DNA of 30,000 nt, from NCBI GenBank assembly GCA_009760855.2, contig WPIO01000098.1:260001-290000 (forward strand), read 5' to 3'. Below, in pieces: positions 1 through 7,025 of the stretch (position 1 is the first letter of the stretch; each line of letters starts with the position of its first letter). This DNA comes from Cristatella mucedo. Its lineage: Eukaryota > Bryozoa > Phylactolaemata > Cristatellidae. Below the pieces are notes generated by a model. That model ran no database searches. It saw only the letters and a list, made by a program, of their open reading frames with translations, and was not told the DNA's origin. The position numbers were made by a program, and so were the translations under genes.

Positions 1-1
1 C

Positions 2-262
2 TCGGTCCGACTGGAAGAGGCACGTCGGCGCCTACGGGAGCTCCGCTTTCAGGCAGCTTTCGGCCAAGTCAAGATCATCTACCGCGGCTGCCCCATCGTA
101 CGCCGGTGCCTGCACGTGGGCGCGCCGGCCAGAAGAGTCAGGCGGCTACACCAGGCGCATCCGCTCTCCAGCAGCGGGCACAGGTCGAGGCCGACGCAAG
201 TGCGAACAGGAGAGCGACGCGCGTTCGCTGCTGCGGATCCAGATTGGGGGGCGGGACCCTGA
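2..262 (+). other. Open reading frame running in from the left edge, possibly exon-like, unrecognised
   Basis: Frame 2 is open from the window edge to a TGA at 260-262, 86 codons. The first 45 or so codons look protein-like: mixed charged and hydrophobic residues (LEEARRRLRELRFQ, then KIIYRGCPIVRRC), with most third positions G or C. The remainder becomes Arg/Ser/Pro-rich and less convincing. Frame 1 is also open, to 360, so GC content alone could explain it. I recognise no domain. It could be the last exon of a gene to the left or a retroelement remnant. Confidence 0.2.
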
Positions 263-824
263 GCGGGAGTTGTGCAACCTGCGACTTCGCGCGCGGCCGC
301 TGTCAACAGCTGTCGCTAAAAGGATCTAGGTTGGGCCAAGGTGGTGCAATTACTTCGTAACGCAATTTCCGTTGGCAGCTAGTCAGTGTTATTTATCATT
401 CTGCCTCGCAAGCTTTCTTTTCGTCACCGAAGCAGGGATAACCTTGAGATTTGCCAGAATTTCCAGAGAGAAAGTAGGCGAACTCGCATCGTTCGGCTCA
501 CATTTATCTGGAAAAAAGGAAATTAATGAATTAACGAAGAAGAAAAGTAGTCACAATTTTAATTCTTTCTTTCATTATTATAATTCTCATTTATATTGAA
601 GTTCAACACAAGATGCCGACTGATTTACAGTGGAGTACTTTATTTCAGGGCCTCGCAAGCGCTGTCAGGAATCGATGAGGTGCGTGGAGCCCGCTTTAAA
701 GCGTCAACAAGTCAGGCAACGCGGCGATATCAGACGGCAGCGAGTGGAGAAGCCACGCGACCCTGCTCCATAGCTACGGGTCAACGCTTGCCTCGCGTTC
801 AGTATGAATGGACTAGCGATTGCA
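263..824. other. No gene seen; GC-rich to AT-rich transition
   Basis: After the open frame the sequence becomes AT-rich between about 350 and 610 and returns to average composition. Short open frames occur in several phases without recognisable protein character. No repeat family of this window was found here. Confidence 0.5.
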
Positions 825-889
825 GCTCGCAGCCCCTGGATATGAGAATAAGATAGTTAGATAGATATGAGAATCCAGGGGCTGCGAGC
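825..889. repeat. 17-bp perfect inverted repeat with 31-nt spacer
   Basis: The left arm GCTCGCAGCCCCTGGAT (825-841) is matched exactly by its reverse complement at 873-889. The spacer is AT-rich and itself repetitive (GATAGTTAGATAGATATGAGA). The right arm runs into a GAGC tetranucleotide run (885-902). It would fold into a stable hairpin in single-stranded DNA or RNA. No transposon end or target duplication was recognised. Confidence 0.85.
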
Positions 890-1136
890 GAGCGAGCGAG
901 CGTTTACCGTCGGCATTCTCGCTTCGCCGCTTGTGCCCGCTCGAATATCTAGGCGTTTCACTTAGTTTCGCGTCGCCATTCCTCTGGGGCGGCGATTAAT
1001 CTCACTAGCCGCGTTCCACCTCCGAAGCGAAGCCTAGGCCACCTCTCCAGGTGACGGATACTTGACGCTCGGCGCGCACCGCTCCGCGGCCGCAGCAAAG
1101 CGGCGGGCTGCCGTCGCGTCACGCGCGCGCCGCGCG

Positions 1137-1190
1137 CAAGAGATTGAGTTTTCTGAGAGGGCTAGATCAAATGCATATTCATTATTGCTA
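1137..1190 (+). mobile_element. L2-type LINE 3' tail fragment, severely 5'-truncated
   Basis: The segment AAGAGATTGAGTTTTCTGAG followed by AGGGCTAGATCAAATGCAT and an ATT-rich end matches the terminal part of the LINE tails at 17815-17876 and 10235-10318. The upstream half of the stem (AAAGCGCC) is missing, since GC-rich sequence abuts at 1136. It is a dead remnant. Confidence 0.65.
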
Positions 1191-1413
1191 TATTATCTAA
1201 CGAATGAAACTCTTAACTTCAAGCCCATGTAAGTGTAATAAGTTGTATAATTTCCATATTCAATGTCAACTGCGAGTGAGGGTGTTGCAGATGCATAAGC
1301 ACATTAGCATATTATCTTCCTCCTTTCGACTCTAATTATTCGCCGTATGGCTATATTAGCTGATTTATAAATACTATAAACTATAAATATACTCTATATA
1401 TATATACTATAAA

Positions 1414-1585
1414 TATTAGCTGATTTAACGTGAGCCTCTTTTGGACAGCGACAGAAGAGCCTTTACGGCTATTTCCACCGCTGGCAGCGGCGATAAAGAA
1501 CCATCCACCTCAAGATTCGAGCCCGCGACCTTGGGACCGAGGTCGTCAAAAGCAGCCACCTTACCTAGTGCGCCATCGTGGCTCC
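1414..1585 (-). mobile_element. tRNA-derived SINE, family B, copy 1
   Basis: Read on the minus strand, this matches the copy at 18999-19182 through most of its length. Shared parts are the GATGGCNCACTAGGTAAGG head, a GACCTCGG stem, the box B region, the GGTGG and TTTATCG segment, and the core TAGCCGTAAAGGCTCTTCTG followed by TCGCT and CAAAAG. Box A-like TGGCGCACTAGG is the complement of 1564-1575 and box B-like GGCTCGAATCT is the complement of 1513-1523. The 3' end is a short AT-rich run; the motif ATTAGCTGATTTA at its end recurs at 1355-1367. It encodes no protein and would depend on a partner LINE. Confidence 0.8.
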
Positions 1586-2669
1586 CCAATAAACCGAAGA
1601 ACTCACAGGAAATGTGACAGTGGTGTCTGTGGCTTACGGATTGACTAACTAACCTAGCTCACTACAGGGTCGACTGCTTTAGTAACAAGCCAACCGTCCG
1701 CGGACTCGCGCGCGCGGGCGTAGCTACAGCCCCGCCCGACCCCCCCCGGCCGAGCGTTCGGTGGGATGTCGCGACGTTACGCCGAAGCGCTGCTCGCCGG
1801 GATTAAACATCGGTACAGTACTTGAGCTGAGCCTCTAGCGAATTGCCGCCGCGGAGCTGCTAGCCAGCCTCGCCATCCGTCCGTCAGCGACGGCGCCGCC
1901 GCTCGTCGCGCGGTCATCGGACGAGCGGCCGCCTTCTGAACTCTGAACGCGGATCCGGATGCCGGCGCCCTACGCTCTGTGCGGCGCTCTAAGCTGACTG
2001 CTTGCTGTCCGTGTGCTAAAGTGCGGCCGACGAAGTCGGTCGTGCGCGTCGCTCGTTCCGTCCGCGTTCCAGCTGGCTTCCGGCGATTTGTTCTAGCCCA
2101 GTTCTTTTCTTGGACTCTGCCGTTTCGCAGTTTCGCACCTGGAGGCGACCGATTCTGCCGCCGCCCGCTGCGATGGCGCGACCGTCGGGGTGAACGTCGC
2201 CGCTCTCTCGAACCTCAAAAAGGCTCAGCGTCCGCATCGCCGCCGCCGCTCGATTCGCTTTGCACCCTGCGGCGGCCACTTGCCATCTCTTTTCGCCGCC
2301 AACGATCTACCCGAGCGCGCGCACCGCGGACGGCAGCGATGCGCGAGCGGCGTGAAGCGGTGGCACGCGCAGCGCTGCCGTCACCTCTACGCCGTGCGCG
2401 TCGAGCCCGAGCTTCGAGCTTCACTTGGCATTGCCGCTTGGCGAGACGCGCCGGGGCGAAAGCGACGCAACGCCGCGGAGGGGTTGCGCGCGGCAATGCG
2501 GCCGGCGACGTCGTCCGGCGACGATCCTGCGTTCTTCCGCATCATTCGCGCGGTGAGAGCGCCTTTCAACGGCCACTCGTGCCGACGACTCGATTGAAGG
2601 CAAAGGGCGGCGGCGGCGGCGGCGAAGGCGGCGGCGGCGGCGGTGCTCTTTCCCGTCCTGGCGAAGAGC

Positions 2670-2715
2670 CCGAGTCGCTTCCGGCACTCGAGTGCAAGCG
2701 CCGGAAGTGACTCGG
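2670..2715. repeat. 16-bp inverted repeat carrying an ETS-type CCGGAAGT core
   Basis: CCGAGTCGCTTCCGGC (2670-2685) pairs with GCCGGAAGTGACTCGG (2700-2715) with one mismatch across a 14-nt loop, which contains most of the palindrome CACTCGAGTG. Both arms contain the ETS core GGAA on opposite strands, and the right arm has the preferred CCGGAAGT form. The left arm plus loop recurs at 3266-3296 with 28 of 31 positions identical. Confidence 0.7.
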
Positions 2716-2718
2716 CGC

Positions 2719-2760
2719 GGCCGCGAGCGCGGTCGCTGGTCGCGGACCGCGCTCGCGGCC
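2719..2760. repeat. Perfect 16-bp inverted repeat, second stem-loop in tandem
   Basis: GGCCGCGAGCGCGGTC (2719-2734) is followed after ten bases by its exact reverse complement GACCGCGCTCGCGGCC (2745-2760). It begins three bases after the preceding hairpin. Related half-sites (GACCGCTCGCGGCC, about 2786-2799) follow downstream. Confidence 0.8.
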
Positions 2761-3265
2761 AGCGACGCGCTTGCGCGCCACGGCGACCGCTCGCGGCCGC
2801 GCGCATTGGCACCGCCGAAGAGCGGCAGGATTTCTCGCCCGCGTCAGCCGACCTTGGCCACGTGGCGGCGAGGACGCGTCAGCGGAGCCGCTTTCGTCGG
2901 CTAGAGAGCTTCCGGCTCTCTGATCGGCGGCCGCGACGCGAAGGGGCGAGCGGGCGCAGCGTGCTCGCGAGCGCGCCGAGTTCGCCTGTCGCTCGCGGAG
3001 AGTTCGCTCGCGGCAGCGCCAGCGCCATTCGCGAGCGACCGTCTGCCGCGAGAGAGCGTGCTCGCGGGCGCGCGCGCGCTCGCCCTTCAGGTTCCGACGA
3101 ACGGATGCATCCGGGCGTCGTCCGCGACGGACCTCGAGGAGTTTTTTGCGACCAGCAGCACCTGCTCTCGGCAACGAGCGTTGCCCTCGGACGTCCTATA
3201 TCTGCCAATTCTATGCGGCAGCTAAGGAGAAGCACGCGGGCAATATTGCCATGCCGTAATGCCAT

Positions 3266-3296
3266 CCGAGTCGCTTCCGGCGCTCGAGCACAAGCG
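3266..3296 (+). repeat. Second copy of the 31-bp CTTCCGG / CTCGAG motif
   Basis: This 31-bp segment matches 2670-2700 at 28 positions. Two of the three differences (A to G and T to C) fall on paired positions of the small palindrome around CTCGAG. The second hairpin arm is absent here. It is a dispersed short duplication within the GC island, with another GGAA core on the minus strand. Confidence 0.6.
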
Positions 3297-4306
3297 TCGT
3301 CGCCATCCCGAGCGAGCAGCGATGGCGATGCAGCGACTTTTGAACTTAATCCGACCTCGGCCTAACGCGTTTCTTTTCCTCCGGACGCGCTGTCGCGAGT
3401 GGGATGCTTCCGCTTCCCGCCACCGAGCTGGCCGCGCCCAGTTCGCGCGAGCCGGCGGACGTGGCACGGGAATGCGGGCGTACGGCAGAGCGGGTCGTGC
3501 GGCTTTTTCCACCCGCACCGAGATCGCCAATGTCGTGCCCTGACGCGGCTGTTGGGACGCAGCAGTTCGTCACCCGATCACCTCGCGCCAGCAGCCACGA
3601 CTTTTCTCGCCGCTCTGAGGCTGCGGAAGGGAGAGTTGCACTTTCCCGCCTCCGAGCAGCTCGCCCGCGTCGAGCGCTGAGCGACGGCCGCAAGCACGGT
3701 CGCGGAGCTGAGTGACGCAGCGGAAGAGGAGGTGAACGAGAGCTGCGGAGGCGGCGAGTGACGGCTCGCCGCCTGCGGAGTAAGAGCTCCTTAGGCGAAG
3801 CGCTCCGGCGCGGCGACGAGCGTGGCGTGATCGTGCCTGCTTGCAGCGCCGCTCATGCGGCGGCGCTGTGTCGGCTGCTGCTGCTGCGGCGACTGCAAAA
3901 AAAACGACAACCTCACCAGCCGCTCCCAACGGGCCCTTCGTCGGCTCTCGCGTGGCGGAGGGGCGCGCAGGCGCACAGCGAGCCGTCGGATTCGATAAGG
4001 CAGCGACGCAGCGGAGGCGCCACGGGCAGCCATCGCCTATGGCCGCCAGAGGGAGCCACTGGCCACCGGAGGAAGGAGCCGCTCTACCGTGAATGTGCGC
4101 CCTCGCTGCTGGCGCTAGGTGGCGCGGTCATTGGCGGATCGATTATTACGCGGACCGCTTTCACTAGCTGCAGATACTCGGCTGGAAGCCGACGCGAAAG
4201 TTTGCAACAGCGAGCGGACTCACGATTGCGAATCGATCGTCGTCCGCCATTCTCTCGCCAAATCTGCGGGTCACTTATAAACCGGCGGTAGCATTACATA
4301 ACTAAA

Positions 4307-4468
4307 GAGCTGGTTTGGTCCAGCGGTTAAGGTGCTCGCCCCGACCAAGGGCTGGCGGAGGTCGCGGGCTCGAGCCCGGAGGTATGTGTGAAGCGCCTGA
4401 ATAGAGATTAGGTTCTCTTGGGGCGCTATATAAATGAATTGCAAATTGCAAATAACAATGATAATAAC
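4307..4468 (+). mobile_element. tRNA-derived SINE with LINE-type tail, family A, copy 1
   Basis: The head has a box A matching the Pol III consensus (TGGTCCAGCGG, 4316-4326) and a box B-like GGCTCGAGCCC (4367-4377) 40 bases later, the spacing of a tRNA gene. The rest does not fold as a tRNA with a usable anticodon loop. After the head comes GAAGCGCCTGAATAGAGATT, then GGTTCTCTTGGGGCGCTATA, which is the LINE 3' stem-loop seen at 10235-10318 and elsewhere; it ends in an AAT-rich run. The tail explains how a SINE lacking proteins could be copied by the LINE. A second copy lies at 21613-21770. Confidence 0.85.
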
Positions 4469-6464
4469 GGTTCATTTTATAAGGCAGTGAGAGCAATACA
4501 TCTGTATCCGGACGCTTTAAAACTCACTGCAAATGAAGTAATAGCCAAGAGTTAGTGATACACAAGGTATTGCGTTCAGACAGTCAGGCAAACGCCCGCA
4601 AGTATGCTTCAAAGCATACGCTTAAACCGATGCGCAAAGGGCACACGCCGCCTCGAAGAGTTAAATGGTGGAGTCAGTGGCTGGAGCGCTTCCCCCCTCC
4701 AGCTTCCCCAGCATCGGCTGCTACATTGGGCTAGCAGCCACCTTGGCCGCCCCGTACTCCTACGTCCACCGCCGTCACCAACGACGAAATTGGGCGCTAC
4801 ATCCACTCGACGAGTGACCATCAGGTTCTTGTCGACGTAAAGCCGCGATATTTTGCCATTATCTTTCATTGATCCATGGGTCCAGCCAGCCTTTCCTTCC
4901 GCCCAGATCTCGCGAGTTTTGCTTTCTCTGCTACATCAAAATCCTGGCCTCGCGCATCAGCTGACGATCGACGGGTAGTAGGAGGACACTGGTTCAATGC
5001 ACCGACTGACGGACTGAGTCATGCAAGGCGCAAGTGCGCGTGTGCGTAGGCGAAAAGACACGTTCGCTGCGGCGCGCAGTGAAGCCGAGCGGAAATGACG
5101 CTGCGCCTTGAATTTCGCTACGTCAAGTCAGTACTGACAGTAACAGAAGCGAGGCTTCTGACTTTAGATATTTCGCGAATGCCAACCAAAGGGCTGACGG
5201 CAAAAAGATTTCAATTTACTGAGAAAAACGTGGCATTAAAGCCAGACTAAGCTTTACTCCGGCGATTTTTGTCATGCTTGATGGCGCGGAGCGGTGTGGC
5301 GTCTGGGCCGTCTGTTGACGACGACAGACTGGACGAGCTCGCGTTTTGCACCAGCTGCAGACTATTAAGCGCTCACGCCGGGAGTCTTGAAGAAAGATAA
5401 TTGCAATAAGTATGCGTCACGTCTCAAACGCGTGAACTGGTTCGTCCACTGTACTCTCGTATTTAAGCAAGCGCTGAATTTTGAAATACTCCATAAGTGA
5501 TAATATATTGATAATAAGTGATCCGTAAGTGATAGTGGGTCGGCCGACTGGACAGTGCAGGCGATCTGTTCACCAAACAGCGGTCATTATGAGGTAGCAG
5601 GCCCACATTGCGAGCAGATGGAACGCCGGATTGTCGTAAGACGAACCGATCTTCGCCGTCGAGTCCATCTAGCTCGAGCGCTGGTGAAGCTGCGCTTTGC
5701 CATAGACAGTGGACCTCGTCTCGCCTTGTTGGGCTTCACCAAGTTGGCGGCGTTCCGAGTGGGATGTTATCGATGCAGGATATTAAAGAATGCGAGCGAG
5801 CGGTGCGCAGAGGAGTGACTCGAAAGGTTGAGTGGTAGGCGGACCTGAGTTTAGTCGTCGTAGAAACGCTAGACAATACTGCGTTTGGCAACTGCATCTA
5901 CCAGAGCTTCGAGTGTAGAAAGAGAGAGGTCTGAAACCCAAATGACGCACCCCACACTTTAAGGGCTCCTCGAATCATCCAGCGACAGCTATCACTTACC
6001 TCTAAACTCGGGTGTAAACTCAGCGAGTTATGATGTAATCCATTTTCTCGCGACGCTAGCGATAGCGAGGTTTCTCGAGAGGCGCTCGACAAGGATGCTA
6101 TGATAATACGGGCGATAATCTTTTTACGAAATCGCTTTGCGTCGTTTGAAACCGATTTTGTCCTGACGCCGGGGCCCACCTGCGGACCGCGCGGTTATAC
6201 GCCCATAAACGAAGCCAAGACGACGGAAGCCAACGAACGGAGCGCCGAGCAGATCTTCGCACGTCGCTGCCGCGAGCCTACTCTCTCGCGCGACGCAGCA
6301 GCGATTTGCAGCTTCGTCAGCTGACGCTAAACTGCGCTTACGACGACCCAGGTGCGGCTTAGCTGGCATCCGACGTCTCACTTCCGCCAGTCGTCACGCA
6401 GCAGCAGCGATGCCGCAAGCTATCTGGCGGCAGCTAGGATCGTACGGAAAGAGCAAGTCGGCCG
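4469..6464. other. Unassigned intergenic DNA
   Basis: No repeat family of this window and no recognisable domain was found. Open frames of 75 to 90 codons occur on both strands (around 4604-4869 and 5555-5838), overlap each other and have no convincing splice context. An 8-bp stem (4602-4609 with 4612-4619) is too short to interpret. The last 360 bases (6100-6464) are GC-richer and lie downstream of the ETS gene's poly(A) site. Confidence 0.5.
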
Positions 6465-6481
6465 AGCGCAGGAATGGGCTC

Positions 6482-6487
6482 TTTATT
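6482..6487 (-). terminator. Polyadenylation signal AATAAA of the ETS gene
   Basis: TTTATT on the plus strand is AATAAA on the minus strand, 189 bases beyond the TGA stop at 6678-6676. Cleavage would be expected about 10 to 30 bases further, giving a 3' UTR of roughly 200 to 220 nt. It is the only perfect hexamer I noticed close behind the stop. Confidence 0.7.
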
Positions 6488-6627
6488 ATCGACTAAAAGT
6501 AAAACGTTGACAGTCTGCCATTATCATGACCAGCATAACAATGTGTGGACAGACGCGTCGGTAGAAAGTACAAACATCGAGTAGTTCCGTCGAACAAGAA
6601 GTGCTAAGCGAAGCGGCGTTAGCGGAA

Positions 6628-6673
6628 AGCGGCCGCCGGCGGTCGTCTCGGCCGGCCGCCGGCGGCGGCCGCT
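6628..6673 (-). repeat. Very GC-rich stem-loop just after the ETS stop codon
   Basis: AGCGGCCGCCGGCGGTC (6628-6644) can pair with 6654-6673, whose reverse complement is AGCGGCCGCCGCCGGCGGCC, with a 3-base bulge and one mismatch. The loop is about nine bases. On the mRNA this structure starts two nucleotides after the TGA, in the 3' UTR. It is built almost only of G and C, so it should be very stable. Confidence 0.7.
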
Positions 6674-6675
6674 GC

Positions 6676-7025
6676 TCAAAAGTAGGGCAGCACGTCCGGC
6701 GGAATGAACGCCGAGCAGGCGTCCTTCTTGGTCATGCCGCCGTGCTTCTTTATCTGCTGCAGGATGCGCTTGAAGTGGAATCTGTACGTGTAGCGCTTGC
6801 CGTGTATCTTGGTCAGTATCAGCTTGTCGTAGTAGTAGCGCAGCGCCCGGCTCAGCTTGTCGTACGTCATGTTTCGCTTCTTCTTGCGGTCGCCCCACTT
6901 TCGCGCCACCTCGTCCGGATTGACCATGCGGAACTCGCCGGCGCCGCCCTCCCAGGCGATGCACTGGCTGTTGGCGGCGTTGTCCAGCAGCTCGAGCAGG
7001 AACTGCCACAGCTGCACCTGTCCAC
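6676..7025 (-). CDS. ETS gene coding exon 4, ETS DNA-binding domain and stop
   Basis: The acceptor is CCGCAG|GTGGACAG. Residues 295-410 include the whole ETS domain: [13 protein letters not shown] at the start, the conserved tryptophans W301, W319 and W338, the recognition helix with R354 and R357 in [10 protein letters not shown], and [11 protein letters not shown] at the end. In known ETS proteins the two helix arginines contact the GGAA core. Position 345-348 reads RNMT where most class I ETS proteins have PxMN, a local departure. A short 30-residue tail ends in [10 protein letters not shown], with no further domain. An intronless Met-start frame reaching 7047 exists, but its first residues come from intron. 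Confidence 0.96.

Larger units (their letters stand above)
1586..4300. other. CpG-rich GC island, no supportable coding gene
   Basis: From about 1670 to 4270 the sequence is very rich in G, C and undepleted CpG, with CGG/GGC runs (for example 2608-2642) and many CGCTCGCGG motifs. Open frames of 70 to 240 codons exist in nearly every phase on both strands. Their products are Arg/Ala/Ser/Pro-rich with no domain, as expected from stop-poor GC-rich DNA. I read this as a CpG island, possibly a promoter or non-coding exon. The start of an unrecognised gene cannot be excluded. Confidence 0.5.

Noticed and set aside
1979-3365. Open frames of 200-240 codons on both strands in the first GC island
   Set aside because: They overlap in several phases, are Arg/Ala/Ser/Pro-rich and have no domain. 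GC-rich DNA is poor in stop codons, so such frames are expected.
4602-4619. 8-bp stem GTATGCTT / AAGCATAC
   Set aside because: Short palindromes of this size are common by chance in 30 kb.
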